A stretch of 60,385 bases of DNA from assembly GCA_964541085.1 (NCBI GenBank), contig CAZIPA010000009.1, positions 1 through 60,385 of the forward strand. The letters are read 5' to 3'. Made by a program: the position numbers and the translations under genes. Positions 49,117 to 59,569 of the stretch are shown here, in pieces. Position 1 is the stretch's first letter, and every line of letters begins with the position of its first letter. The notes beneath the pieces are model-generated. The model had not been told where the DNA came from. It saw only the letters and a program-made list of their open reading frames with translations, and did no database searches. This stretch comes from UBA4644 sp964541085 (lineage in GTDB: Bacteria; Bacillota; Clostridia; Oscillospirales; Butyricicoccaceae).

Positions 49117-52100
49117 AGAAACGCTTGCTCAGCATCCTGCTGGTGTTCTGCATGGTGCTGTCCCTGCTTCCCCTCAATGCCATCGCGGCATATGTGGAAG
49201 AGCAGCGGGAGCTGGATGAACAGCTTGCCTACTACATGGCCGAGCTTGGCCTTGTGGACGAAAACGGCGCGCTGATTCGTGACAACAGCTTTACCGTGGA
49301 GGACGGCACCCATCTGGCCAGTCTGGATGCGCTGCTGGACTGGTATGATACCTGTGATGAAGAGGATATGGATACCCTCATTACAGTAGATGCCACCGGC
49401 CGCACCGCCACCGCCGACTGGATTTTGCAGGCCATCGGTGTGGAAGCCCAGATCGGAATGCTTTCCGACGGTCTGAATCTTCTGGCCAGCGCCGATACGC
49501 CTCAGACCTCCGCATCGGATATTGATGTGAGCGGTCATAACCTGCGGCTGGCCTGTTACACGGAAACAGTCGATAACAACGACGATATCGTGTCCATCAA
49601 GGTCGGTCTGACCAACAGTTCCGGAGTGTGGGTCAGGGATCCCGAGAATATGATCCCCGCGCCGCATGATATCGGGCTGGAAATCGGCATTTTTTCCAGC
49701 TTCCTCTGCGGGAATCTCTCTCCCGACGGATACAATCCGAAGCTGCCCGCCTTCAACAACGATTTTAGCGCCTACACGCTGGAGGCAGGCGATCGCTATA
49801 TTGACTTCCGGATGGATATAAGCAAGCTCCGGAGCCAGTTTATGCTGTCTTCCATTGACCACAATTACGATGCTTTCTGGGGCAGAGGAGAAGTCATCCA
49901 ATTCCAATGCCGCTCTGTTTCCGGTATGCCGGAGACCTCCTTCAACTTTAACATCAGCTTTGCCGAAACCCAATACCACATTGAACCGGACTATTTCACC
50001 GGAGACTATGTTGTAGGTCTGGCAGATTCCGCCACCGATAAAGTCGTACCCCTCTCCCTCTCGCTGAGCGACAGCGATGTCACGGAAGAGACCATAGACG
50101 GTGTTACCTATTACCGCATCGCCCTCCCGGAGTTTAACACCTCAAAGGATGACGGCGAATACACGGTGGACACCAATGTGTGGTTTTCCATCCTGCGGGA
50201 TGCCTACCTGGCCGGTGCCGGTGACCCGGACGATTTCAGAATGTCCGTTAAACACGCCGCAGTCGTTGCCAATGTCAAGCGTCTGGATTGCCGGCTCAAT
50301 AATGGCAATCTTTATGTCAAGGGCAGCGATGGTAAGCTGCGTGATATTTGCGATGACATTGATGCCTCCTTCCAGTCGAAGTATGCAGAAGATGTAGAGA
50401 TTGCGAAGAAGATCACCGCCCTCTCCACCGGTCGCTGGGAATACCCCGCCGACGATGACACCACGGTTAGCCCAATCGACCGGCTCCTGCTGTCCGCAAT
50501 GTACTCCAATTTGTTGGACGGCGACAACAACTCCAGAACTCTCGTTTATTACTCTGATCTGTCCATCCCCGTTAACATTCAGGCCAACTACGGTGACGAG
50601 GCGCTCGGCCCCGAAGCCGTTTACCTGCGGAAGGACTGGCTGACAAACCGTGATACGGGTGTATCCCTGGACATCAAACCGCAATATTTTGTCCTTTACG
50701 GCAATTTCGGCCTGTCGGAGACGACTGCGCCCACGGTGACCAGTGTAACCTGGCCCGAATACACCGCCTTCCGTCCCGGCGATCTGATCCCCATCACCGT
50801 AACCTACAGTGAGCCGGTTCTGAACGCCAATGAAAGCACTTCCGCCCTGCTCTATGAACGGGTGCTTCAGCCCGCGGAGGGCGACAATCCTCCGGTCACA
50901 GCCACCGGCTCGCTTGGTGCCGTTCACTATTTCGACAGCCGAACCGCCTGGGGCTCCGTCGTGTCTGATGACGAGAAATACGGTCTCAACGACAGAAATT
51001 ACCGGGAGTCCAATACACAGACCTATCTGTATACGGTGCAGCCCGGCGATCATACCGTAGAGCTCTCCGGCCTGAATGTGACCGCCTCCGGAAAGGTCGG
51101 CGTCACGGATATCATGGGCAATCCCATCGAATTCACTACGGGACTGGATTATGTGTCGCTGGATGATCTGGACACCAACCTGACCATCAGCAACATCCGT
51201 TCTGTGTGCCCTCAGGACACCATCCAGAGCATCACCGCACAGGCCAATTCTCCCGTCACCGCGACCATCTCGGTGGCGCTGAAGACCGATGACGCTTTCC
51301 AGACCCTCTGGTACAACTGGAACGATACTCCCACCTTCACTGCGGAAATCGTTCTCAACCGGGATACGGAAAACTACAGCTTCCCCCTGCAGCTGACCCG
51401 GGACAGCAGCGGCAACATCATGCTCACCACCTCTGAGATCACCCTGCCCGCCAGCACCACTTCCCATGACTTTGTGGCAGAGCTCTATCTGGACGGCGAG
51501 CTCTATTGGGGCGCTTACAGCACCTTCACGCAGCCCCCGGTGGTTGTCGCCCCCGCAAATGCCTACACCATTCAGGTGGACAACGGCTGGCCCTCCGGCA
51601 AGGATGCGGTGGTCTATATTCAGGACCGCGCCATGCCCACCTTCACCGCCATTCAGAACACCGCTGTGGACTATACCTGCAAGGGCGATCTGAGCCAGCT
51701 GGAATGGCGCTCCAGCGATCCCGAGGTGCTGGAAATTGTTCCCACCGGTGCGGATATCACGCTGGAATATTCTCCCCAGATTCGCATTACTCCCCGCCGT
51801 GCCGGTACAGCCACCATTGAGCTGTATGCCAACAACTGCGGCGTCGGCGAAACCAAAGCCGCCGCAGGCATTACCGTCACCGTCAAGGACGACAACACCC
51901 CCGTTCTGCTGTTCCCCCAGGGCGCGGATACCTTCATCGCCCAGCAGGATCGTTCCCTGACCGTGACCTTCGCCTCCACGGTAGGCAAATACGCTCCCGC
52001 CAGCACCGATGCCGAGGGTGTCATCACGGCCCAGCTCTATGAGGGCGCCACGGCCACCGGCACCCCGCTGGCAACCTACACGCTGGATCGTACCGCCAGC

Positions 52101-55100
52101 GAGATCACCCTGCCGGAAAATCTCCTGCACAGCATCTCCTCCGGCGACGATCCCGCCTACACGCTGAAGCTCACTGCCACCGCCAGCTATCTGGATGTGG
52201 ACTATTCCTTTGAAGCGCTGGCCTACATTCTGGTGCGCTCCAAGCCCGCCCAGATTCATCTGGGCGATGTGGGCACCGGTATGTTCCTCAGCAGCGAGGG
52301 CATCCCCATCAGCTGGTCTGTGGACAATCTGGACACCCTCAACCTGAGCACCTGTCAGTTTGAGTTCCGGGTGGAAAAGGACGGCGTGGTTTTCGGCGAC
52401 AGCCTCATCACCGATGTGAATCAGGCTCTCTCCGGCAGCTACACCCTGCGTCCCGACACTCCCGCGGGCCTAAAGGATGAATATACCGTCCTCATCAAGG
52501 CCAAAAACAACACCGACCCCACCTGGAGCTATGATTCCGTCATTCTCACCGTCTACCGTGAGAACAGTCTGGATCTGCTGGTGGGCGGCAAGCCCGTGGA
52601 CTCCGTTACCATGAAAAATGAGATCGAGGGCTCCACCACCACCAATCCCACCATCCATCTTTACAACGACGGCTCCACCCGTTCCGGCCTGACGGACGCC
52701 TATGCCATCGGCAGACTGCGTTCCGAGCTGTCGCTGCTGAAGAGCATTTCTGTGGACTGCACCGATGCCCAGTGGGATGCGCTCTATGATATGTTCGCCT
52801 GGGAAACCTCCACCGGCCAGAGCTCCGAAGCCGGAGAGCTGCTGCAGGAGATCGTGACCCTGAACTATCTGGAGGGCAACTCCTACAGTCCTCTGGACAG
52901 CTATCCCTATCTGTGCTATATGCCCGAGACGGTTCTGCTGCTCAGCGGTATCGAAAACGGTACAGCCACCGTCACCGCCCAGCACAGAAAGATTCCCGCC
53001 CTGACCTCCAGCGTGGAGGTGAATGTGGAGCGGCTGAAAAACAGGCTCTATCTCTTCCAGTTCACCCCCGCCGTGAAAACCGAGGTCTGCTATGTGGACA
53101 GCAACGGCCAGTCCCATACCGTCTATTCCAACGATGACGGCTCCATGGCCCTGTATGAGCCCAACGGCATTCAGGGCGATGTGTACGCTTCCTCCTGGTA
53201 CGAAGGCAGCGTCTATCGCGGCACCTACACCCAGCTGAATCTCCGTTCCGGCGAGCCCAACGGCATCACCAGCGCCCTGTATCCCCTGAACAGTGTCCAG
53301 CTGCGCAAGGCAGCCGTGGCCGAGTTCACGCTGCTGAAGCCCGACGGCACACCGCTGGCCAACGAAACCGTCACCGTCCGCGGCGGCGTCTACCGCAATC
53401 CCGACGGTGCCGCCTTCCGGGATGAGCGTTACTGCCCCGAGGCCCGCTTCACCGGCAAGGAAGGCGCTCCCGCCACCCTGGACGGCAAGACCGATATGAC
53501 CTTCACCACCGACAGCAGCGGTGTCCTCCGCATCTATATGGACAACACCCAGTTCATTACCTCTGTGGACGATACCCCGCTGAACACCTATGATGCCCTG
53601 CGCTTCATCTTTGAGCTGCGCTTCGGCAACAACGCCTACAACCCCGAAATCGTCAAGCTGGATGCCTCCCTGACCTATACCGACACCATCCGTCTGGGCA
53701 GCAACATCTTCACCCTCACCGCAGCCAAGGGTGTCAAGCCCGTGGTGGCCGAGCAGACGGTGAATTATACCGGACGGCAGATTGATGTGCGCAAGCACAC
53801 CGGCGTGGTTGGCCCCAGCCCCGATTATCCCTTCCTGATTCTGGATACTCAGGTTCTGCTCTGGGGTATGAACGATGTGAATCTGGAGGATGTCTCCCTC
53901 TATATGGAGCTGCGTACCCAGGATTCCGCCTTTGTGGTGCCTTACCAGTATCCGCAGCCGGTGATGGATGCCTCCTATCCCTTCTCCTCCATCCCCCTGC
54001 TGGGCTGCTCTGTGGAAATAGACAGCGGCAGCTTCGCCGAGCTGAACGGCACGCTGCGCACCCCCGTGGAGCTGGCCATTTGCGGCGGTGACGGCGCACT
54101 GCTCCGCACCGTGGCTCTGCCCTTCGGTCTGGCAGATGTGACCTCCATTCCCAAGCTTTCCACCTCCCAGTCCGTCACCACCATGATGGCCAAGCTTGCC
54201 CTCTTTGGTCAGGCGGAATATGAAGCCTCTCCCGACGGCAGCGTGGACGAAAAGAAGCAGGACAACAAGGTCATGAAGATCGCCGAGGAGCTGCTGGATG
54301 CCATGAGCCTCATCGAGGGCATCGGCACCAAGCTGGGCCTGTTCCGTACCATTCTGATGCCTACGGAAGACCCCACCAAGTTTGCGGCCTATATCTGGAC
54401 CGGCTACGACACCACCGTTATGGCTGACCTCCGCTATGATGCCAACGGCATCTACAAGGAGCCCTCCAACTTTGTGGAGGATCTGGAGCAGTCCAGCTTT
54501 GCGGGCTTCACGCTGGCGGACTTCCAGGCCATGTCTGACGGCACCTATATGGAGCGTCTCCAGACAAACAACACCTCCCTTGCCATCCATATGTTCGGCG
54601 AAGGCAGCACCATGCAGGGCTGGATGACCGCCGAAATCTGCTACAACTTCAGCAAGGGCGAATGGCAGGTCGTCACCACCGGCGGCGGCTTCACCTACGG
54701 CAAAGAGCTGGAGAAAGCCATCAGCAAGCAGCGCTTCAAGCCCATTCTGTACAACTACGGCGTTGCCCTCCGGGGCGGTCTGGTGATTACGCTGGAAACC
54801 GCCATCCGCTACGCCGAGCAGCTGGGCGAGGAGTGGAACGATGAAACCGCCCGTGCGGTCAACGATTACCTCACCGCACTGCGCATCAGCGCCTATGTGG
54901 AGCTGTTTGCCGGTATCGGTATCGACAAATACGGCGTTGCGCTGACCCTCAGTGCCTTCGGCGGCGTAGAAATGAACAACGAAAACCGCTATCTGCACCG
55001 CACCTATCTGAAGGACAGCAGCAAGCACAAGCTGAAGGGCCACTTTGTCCAGCTGGACGGCACCTTTGGTCTGCGGGAAAAGGCCGGCATCGGCTCCCTG

Positions 55101-58100
55101 ATGTACGAGACCACCCTGATCTCCTTCACGGTTGGCGATCAGTGGCGCTTCAAGGACTGGTACACCATCGACGATTACTGGAAGTCCGCCTCCAGCGGCT
55201 TCAGCACCGGCTATCTGGATCCCGAGAGCACCGCCCCCGCCGCCCTGTCCTCCGGTGAGCTGATGTTCGCCAGGAGCACCTCCGGCGTACAGGTGCAGAG
55301 CCGTGACTATCTGGCAAATGACCGGGCATGGCTGGGCGAGGATACCCTTTCCCTCATGTCCCTGCAAACCGGTTCCGACAACCGTCTTGCCGGTCTGCAA
55401 ACTAACGCTTACCCCTTCTCCACGCCCATGATTTCCGATGACAGCGGCATCCTGATCTATATGTCCGATGCGGACAGCACGGATGTGGAGGATGTGGAGA
55501 TTCGCTACTCCCTGAACAGCGGCGGCAGCTTCTCCGACGGCGATCCCATTTCTGCGGGAGCTGACGGCTTCACCGGCCATGGCGATACCTCTCCCGACTT
55601 TGACGGCACCCGTGACTTTGCCGGTGCTGTGTGGCTGCGGCAGAGCGCTGCGCTGGATCTGTCTGCCGGCGCAGAGGTCTCCAGAGATCAGCAGATCTCT
55701 CTGGTCAGCGGTCTGGAGGTCGTGGCCTCCCTCTGGGACGGCGACACCGAGACCTGGACCACCACCCGTCTTACCGACAACGGCACCCAGGAAATGAGCC
55801 CCATCATCGCCGTCAACGAGGATGGCAAGGCCATTGCCGTCTGGCGTTCCGTGCAGACCGACTGGAACAAGGTGGACGATGACACGCTGGATCTGAGCTT
55901 CAGCGAAAACCGTGTCCTGTTCCGCATCTATGACGGCCACACCTGGAGCGACACCTACACCCTCAACAACGGCAGCACCGGCAATATTGGCGGTATGTCC
56001 GTGGAGCTGCTGGGCGATACGGCAGCCATTGCCATGACCGTGGATTCCACCGATTACACCACCGCCACCTCCGCCACCGGCAGCGAAATCTATTACGCCG
56101 TGGTGGATATCACCTCCGCTTCTCCCGAGGATGCCGTCAAGACCGTCCGTGCCACCAACAACGGCTACGGCGACAGCAATCCCCAGCTCACCGCGCTGGC
56201 CGATGACGAGCTCTTCGTTCTGGGCTGGTACAGCATTCAGGACAATGCCGGCGTGGAGCAGCGAGATCTGGGTCTGCGGGTGTTTGACCGCAACGGCACG
56301 CCCATAAGCACCCTGCCCACCTCTCTCAGCAATCTGGTCTCCACCAAGTCCTTCGACGGCAAGTTTGCCTTCGTAAAGGGCGCCTACACGCTGGATGACC
56401 TGTCCCTGCTGTGGAACGATGCCAACTCCGGCGAGGAAAACAACGACATCCTCCGCGCCGTGAAGTTCGGCAAATATGGCGACAGCTACAGCGCCTCTGC
56501 CCCCATCGAGGTTGCCGTTCTGCCCGCCAACACCCATCTGGAGTATCTGGACGCCTGTACCGACACCGGTATGGATGTGCAGGCCGTGCTTCAGGCCGTC
56601 ACCTACGATATCGAGGATACCCGGAAGCTGCCGGTGTCTCTGGAGGTAGAAGGTACCACCTATACCGGTGAGACCGAGGTTCCCTCCGAGACCGTCAACC
56701 TGTACAGCGCTCTGGAGTATTACACCGATTCCGTGGCAGTGACCGGCACCTTCGTGGACTTCTCCACGCTGGCCACCGACAGCTACACAACGGTGAACTT
56801 CACGGTGGAAAACCGCGGTCTCCATACGATCCGTGAGCTGGCCGTGGATATCGACGGTCGGACGCATACCTTCTCTGATCTGTCCCTGCTGCCCGGCCGG
56901 ACCGAAACCGTGTCCGTCATCCTCCGCACCGGCGATACCATCGTGGATCTGCCCTATACCGTCACCGCCGACTTTGAGGGCGCTTATCCCCAGACGGATT
57001 CCGGCACACTGTATCTGGATTATCCCGATGTGGGCATTTCCTCCCTGCGGATCATGCAGGAGCAGGACGGCGAGCGCAACTTCCTGGCCACCCTTTACAA
57101 TCAGGCCGCTGCCACGCTGAACCGCAGTGACCGCCGGGTGGTGCTGGGTGTCTATTCCGATCCTCAGTGCGAAACCGCTCTGGACGGCGGCTACTTTGCC
57201 GGTGGTACGCCGGGCGAGGCTTATGAGCTGCTGCTGACCGGCGATGCCCTGTCCCGGATCGACGACGACATTTTTGCCCAGTCCTTCACCTTCCACATCG
57301 GCGATTATATGGCCGATGCCGACAAGGATGAGATTCCCGCCTCCGGCGTGATGCTGTTTGTCCGTGCCCGGATCCAGCAGCGGATCGACGGTGTCTGGGT
57401 GGATCTACCCGAGGCAGACAGCCAGAACAACCTGAAGAATCTCACCTTCCACAGCCTGCTGGAGCGCAGTACGGATACCGTCACCACCTCTGTGGAGGTA
57501 GACAACAACGGCCGCACCACGACGGCGCAGGTCACACTGCAAAACAACTCTCTGCAAACCAATTCCAGCGGCTATCTGCTGGCGGCTCTGCTGGCGGAAA
57601 ACGGCGCTCTGCTGGAAACCCGGACGCTGGGCGATCTGACGCTGGGCACCGAGGAGCTGCAGGAGATTCCCATCACCTTCTCCAAGTCCGGTACCCGTGT
57701 GGTGCTGCGCTACGGTGAGCCCATCACCCGGGACGATTCCAACGCCAATGTGAAGAGCATTTCGCTGGAGGGCTATCCCCTGTCTCTGGCCGACTTTGAC
57801 GAGGAGCATCATGCCGTGGTTTACGATGTCACCCCCGGTCAGTATCTGCTCACCGTGATTCCCGAGGATGCCGGCGCTACTGTCCAGGTCAATCAGAGAA
57901 GAACGGAAAACGGTATGTTCTCCCTGACTGCCGGCCGCGGCGATGAGGTCTTTGTCATCACCGTGACCTCCGCAGACGGCACAGCCACCAGCACCTATGT
58001 GCTGACCATGGCAGAGCTGCCTCCCGTGGTGGAGCCCGTCACCCCCGTTCCCGTGGGCCCCACTCCCACAATCCCCGAGGAGCCTGTCACGCCGGATACA

Positions 58101-58676
58101 CCGGATACGCCGGAAAATCCCTTCGTGGATGTGTTCGAAACCGACTGGTTCTATGAAGATGTTCTGTACGCCTACACCAACGCTCTGATGAACGGCACCG
58201 GCGACAGCACCTTCAGTCCCAATGTCATCACCACCCGGGGCATGATCGTTACCGTGCTGTACCGTCTGGCCGGTGAGCCCGCTGTGTCCGGCACCTGTCC
58301 CTTCACCGATGTCAAGGCAGGCTCCTACTGCGAAAAGGCCATCTGCTGGGCAGCGGAAAACGGCATTGTCAACGGCTACGGCAACGGCCTCTATGGCCCC
58401 GATGATCTCATCGCCCGGGAACAGATGGCAACCATCCTGTACCGCTATGCGCAGTATCAGGGGCTGGATGTCAGCGTGGGCGAGGATACCAACATCCTCA
58501 GCTACACCGACATTTCCGAGCTTTCCCAGTACGCCATGCCCGCCATGCAGTGGACCTGCGGCGCCGGTATCATCAACGGCACCAGCGAATCCACCCTGTC
58601 TCCCAAGGGCAGCGCCAGCCGTGCACAGGTCGCAGCCATCCTCCATCGCTTCTGTGAGCTGTTTCTGAAGAAATAA
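49113..58676 (+). CDS. Giant secreted SLH-domain surface protein
   Basis: This is a 3,187-residue exported protein. A signal peptide (residues 1 to about 26, ending NAIAA) is followed by a very long series of beta-rich Ig-like modules (for example around 540 and 840-1130). A region around 2,150-2,480 has repeated strand patterns resembling a beta-propeller (GILIYMSDADS, GKAIAVWRSVQ, DELFVLGWYS). CARDB-like modules (about 2,540-2,760) and a Pro/Thr linker (about 2,970-3,000) come next. Three SLH domains at the end (about 3003-3055, 3062-3117, 3131-3183) anchor to cell-wall polymer. The ligand or substrate is unknown. It is translationally coupled to the small membrane protein upstream. Confidence 0.92.
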   Translation: MKKRLLSILLVFCMVLSLLPLNAIAAYVEEQRELDEQLAYYMAELGLVDENGALIRDNSFTVEDGTHLASLDALLDWYDTCDEEDMDTLITVDATGRTATADWILQAIGVEAQIGMLSDGLNLLASADTPQTSASDIDVSGHNLRLACYTETVDNNDDIVSIKVGLTNSSGVWVRDPENMIPAPHDIGLEIGIFSSFLCGNLSPDGYNPKLPAFNNDFSAYTLEAGDRYIDFRMDISKLRSQFMLSSIDHNYDAFWGRGEVIQFQCRSVSGMPETSFNFNISFAETQYHIEPDYFTGDYVVGLADSATDKVVPLSLSLSDSDVTEETIDGVTYYRIALPEFNTSKDDGEYTVDTNVWFSILRDAYLAGAGDPDDFRMSVKHAAVVANVKRLDCRLNNGNLYVKGSDGKLRDICDDIDASFQSKYAEDVEIAKKITALSTGRWEYPADDDTTVSPIDRLLLSAMYSNLLDGDNNSRTLVYYSDLSIPVNIQANYGDEALGPEAVYLRKDWLTNRDTGVSLDIKPQYFVLYGNFGLSETTAPTVTSVTWPEYTAFRPGDLIPITVTYSEPVLNANESTSALLYERVLQPAEGDNPPVTATGSLGAVHYFDSRTAWGSVVSDDEKYGLNDRNYRESNTQTYLYTVQPGDHTVELSGLNVTASGKVGVTDIMGNPIEFTTGLDYVSLDDLDTNLTISNIRSVCPQDTIQSITAQANSPVTATISVALKTDDAFQTLWYNWNDTPTFTAEIVLNRDTENYSFPLQLTRDSSGNIMLTTSEITLPASTTSHDFVAELYLDGELYWGAYSTFTQPPVVVAPANAYTIQVDNGWPSGKDAVVYIQDRAMPTFTAIQNTAVDYTCKGDLSQLEWRSSDPEVLEIVPTGADITLEYSPQIRITPRRAGTATIELYANNCGVGETKAAAGITVTVKDDNTPVLLFPQGADTFIAQQDRSLTVTFASTVGKYAPASTDAEGVITAQLYEGATATGTPLATYTLDRTASEITLPENLLHSISSGDDPAYTLKLTATASYLDVDYSFEALAYILVRSKPAQIHLGDVGTGMFLSSEGIPISWSVDNLDTLNLSTCQFEFRVEKDGVVFGDSLITDVNQALSGSYTLRPDTPAGLKDEYTVLIKAKNNTDPTWSYDSVILTVYRENSLDLLVGGKPVDSVTMKNEIEGSTTTNPTIHLYNDGSTRSGLTDAYAIGRLRSELSLLKSISVDCTDAQWDALYDMFAWETSTGQSSEAGELLQEIVTLNYLEGNSYSPLDSYPYLCYMPETVLLLSGIENGTATVTAQHRKIPALTSSVEVNVERLKNRLYLFQFTPAVKTEVCYVDSNGQSHTVYSNDDGSMALYEPNGIQGDVYASSWYEGSVYRGTYTQLNLRSGEPNGITSALYPLNSVQLRKAAVAEFTLLKPDGTPLANETVTVRGGVYRNPDGAAFRDERYCPEARFTGKEGAPATLDGKTDMTFTTDSSGVLRIYMDNTQFITSVDDTPLNTYDALRFIFELRFGNNAYNPEIVKLDASLTYTDTIRLGSNIFTLTAAKGVKPVVAEQTVNYTGRQIDVRKHTGVVGPSPDYPFLILDTQVLLWGMNDVNLEDVSLYMELRTQDSAFVVPYQYPQPVMDASYPFSSIPLLGCSVEIDSGSFAELNGTLRTPVELAICGGDGALLRTVALPFGLADVTSIPKLSTSQSVTTMMAKLALFGQAEYEASPDGSVDEKKQDNKVMKIAEELLDAMSLIEGIGTKLGLFRTILMPTEDPTKFAAYIWTGYDTTVMADLRYDANGIYKEPSNFVEDLEQSSFAGFTLADFQAMSDGTYMERLQTNNTSLAIHMFGEGSTMQGWMTAEICYNFSKGEWQVVTTGGGFTYGKELEKAISKQRFKPILYNYGVALRGGLVITLETAIRYAEQLGEEWNDETARAVNDYLTALRISAYVELFAGIGIDKYGVALTLSAFGGVEMNNENRYLHRTYLKDSSKHKLKGHFVQLDGTFGLREKAGIGSLMYETTLISFTVGDQWRFKDWYTIDDYWKSASSGFSTGYLDPESTAPAALSSGELMFARSTSGVQVQSRDYLANDRAWLGEDTLSLMSLQTGSDNRLAGLQTNAYPFSTPMISDDSGILIYMSDADSTDVEDVEIRYSLNSGGSFSDGDPISAGADGFTGHGDTSPDFDGTRDFAGAVWLRQSAALDLSAGAEVSRDQQISLVSGLEVVASLWDGDTETWTTTRLTDNGTQEMSPIIAVNEDGKAIAVWRSVQTDWNKVDDDTLDLSFSENRVLFRIYDGHTWSDTYTLNNGSTGNIGGMSVELLGDTAAIAMTVDSTDYTTATSATGSEIYYAVVDITSASPEDAVKTVRATNNGYGDSNPQLTALADDELFVLGWYSIQDNAGVEQRDLGLRVFDRNGTPISTLPTSLSNLVSTKSFDGKFAFVKGAYTLDDLSLLWNDANSGEENNDILRAVKFGKYGDSYSASAPIEVAVLPANTHLEYLDACTDTGMDVQAVLQAVTYDIEDTRKLPVSLEVEGTTYTGETEVPSETVNLYSALEYYTDSVAVTGTFVDFSTLATDSYTTVNFTVENRGLHTIRELAVDIDGRTHTFSDLSLLPGRTETVSVILRTGDTIVDLPYTVTADFEGAYPQTDSGTLYLDYPDVGISSLRIMQEQDGERNFLATLYNQAAATLNRSDRRVVLGVYSDPQCETALDGGYFAGGTPGEAYELLLTGDALSRIDDDIFAQSFTFHIGDYMADADKDEIPASGVMLFVRARIQQRIDGVWVDLPEADSQNNLKNLTFHSLLERSTDTVTTSVEVDNNGRTTTAQVTLQNNSLQTNSSGYLLAALLAENGALLETRTLGDLTLGTEELQEIPITFSKSGTRVVLRYGEPITRDDSNANVKSISLEGYPLSLADFDEEHHAVVYDVTPGQYLLTVIPEDAGATVQVNQRRTENGMFSLTAGRGDEVFVITVTSADGTATSTYVLTMAELPPVVEPVTPVPVGPTPTIPEEPVTPDTPDTPENPFVDVFETDWFYEDVLYAYTNALMNGTGDSTFSPNVITTRGMIVTVLYRLAGEPAVSGTCPFTDVKAGSYCEKAICWAAENGIVNGYGNGLYGPDDLIAREQMATILYRYAQYQGLDVSVGEDTNILSYTDISELSQYAMPAMQWTCGAGIINGTSESTLSPKGSASRAQVAAILHRFCELFLKK

Positions 58677-58740
58677 CTCCGGAATAACCCCCGCCAACTC
58701 GTAAACTGCCGCCAGGGCCCTCCGCTCCGGGCAGGCAAAA

Positions 58741-58781
58741 GGGCCCGTCTGTTACCCCTCAGACGGGCCCTGATTTTATTT
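58741..58781 (+). terminator. Intrinsic terminator of the giant surface protein gene
   Basis: An 11-bp perfect stem (GGGCCCGTCTG/CAGACGGGCCC, 58741-58770) is followed by TGATTTTATTT. It lies 64 bases past the stop codon. Confidence 0.92.
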
Positions 58782-58826
58782 ATCGGTTCTTGCACGCCTT
58801 TCCCGTTTTGTGCCCCCTCAAACTCC

Positions 58827-58855
58827 TTGACAATCCGCGGAAAGAGGACTACAAT
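58827..58855 (+). promoter_or_regulatory. Sigma-A promoter of the methyltransferase operon
   Basis: Consensus TTGACA (58827-58832) and TACAAT (58850-58855), spacing 17. The leader of about 95 bases holds a GGGCG/CGCCC hairpin (58897-58916). Confidence 0.85.
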
Positions 58856-58916
58856 AGAGCCGAAAATACGGGTTTGTTCCGGCGCTGGCTGCCCTCGGGC
58901 GGCTTTTCAAACGCCC

Positions 58917-58936
58917 GTTAGTTAGAGTTGACCAAC
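58917..58936. promoter_or_regulatory. Imperfect inverted repeat in the methyltransferase leader
   Basis: GTTAGT and ACCAAC (one mismatch, spacer of eight) lie between the promoter and the ribosome site. Similar GTTAGT-type repeats are common TetR-family operators in Firmicutes, but no TetR gene is in view. Confidence 0.35.
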
Positions 58937-58957
58937 CGCCATATGAGGAGTGTTGCT

Positions 58958-59569
58958 ATGAAGAAAACCTTTTGGGATCGCACGGCGAAAATCTACGACC
59001 GCTTTATGCGGAAAGATCATGCGGCATACCGGCAGATGTATGCCCTGATATGCCCCGTAGTGCGGCACAGGCAGGTGCTGGAGCTGGCCACCGGAACCGG
59101 CCTGATTGCCAGAAATATCCTTCGTTCCGCTGACCACATAGAAGCTACCGATGCTTCACCGGAAATGATTGAACAGGCGAAACAGGGCGTGCAGCCTACC
59201 AGGCTCCATTTTTCGGTGCAGGATATGTTCCATCTGCCCTACGCCGACCAGTCCTTCGATGCGGTCATCGTGTCCAACGCCCTGCATATCGTGCCGGAGC
59301 CGAAGAAAGCGCTGGCCGAGATTCGCCGGGTGCTGAAGGATGACGGTGTGCTGATTGCCCCCACCTTTACCCATGCCGGAAATGACTTTTTTGGCAATGT
59401 CAAAGCGTTCTTCATGACGCTGGTGGGTTTTCGCCAGTACAGCAAGTGGTCAAGCGATAGCTACCTGGATTTCCTGCGGGAGCAGGGCTGGACGGTGCGA
59501 AAAAGCGAAGTGCTGAAGGCCAGCTTTCCGCTGACTTATGTGGAATGTGTGAAAGGAGAAACAGTATGA
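58958..59569 (+). CDS. Class I SAM-dependent methyltransferase
   Basis: The 203-residue methyltransferase of the UbiE/type 11 group has SAM motif I VLELATGTGLIARN (about residues 39-52), an acidic ATDAS strand and the motif FDAVIVSNALHIV. I chose the ATG at 58958 because GAGGAG precedes it, rather than the ATG ten codons upstream. Its last codons overlap the next gene by four bases (ATGA). The substrate cannot be told; small-molecule or lipid methylation are both possible. Confidence 0.88.
   Translation: MKKTFWDRTAKIYDRFMRKDHAAYRQMYALICPVVRHRQVLELATGTGLIARNILRSADHIEATDASPEMIEQAKQGVQPTRLHFSVQDMFHLPYADQSFDAVIVSNALHIVPEPKKALAEIRRVLKDDGVLIAPTFTHAGNDFFGNVKAFFMTLVGFRQYSKWSSDSYLDFLREQGWTVRKSEVLKASFPLTYVECVKGETV

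Noticed and set aside
50142..52259. A 705-codon minus-strand open frame
   Set aside because: It is another antisense shadow of the surface protein gene, without start signals or recognisable sequence.
52470..57296. A 1,608-codon open frame on the minus strand
   Set aside because: It lies entirely antisense to the surface protein gene and is an effect of the strong third-position GC bias. The translation is Gly/His/Gln-rich with no domain, and no ribosome site or promoter fits.
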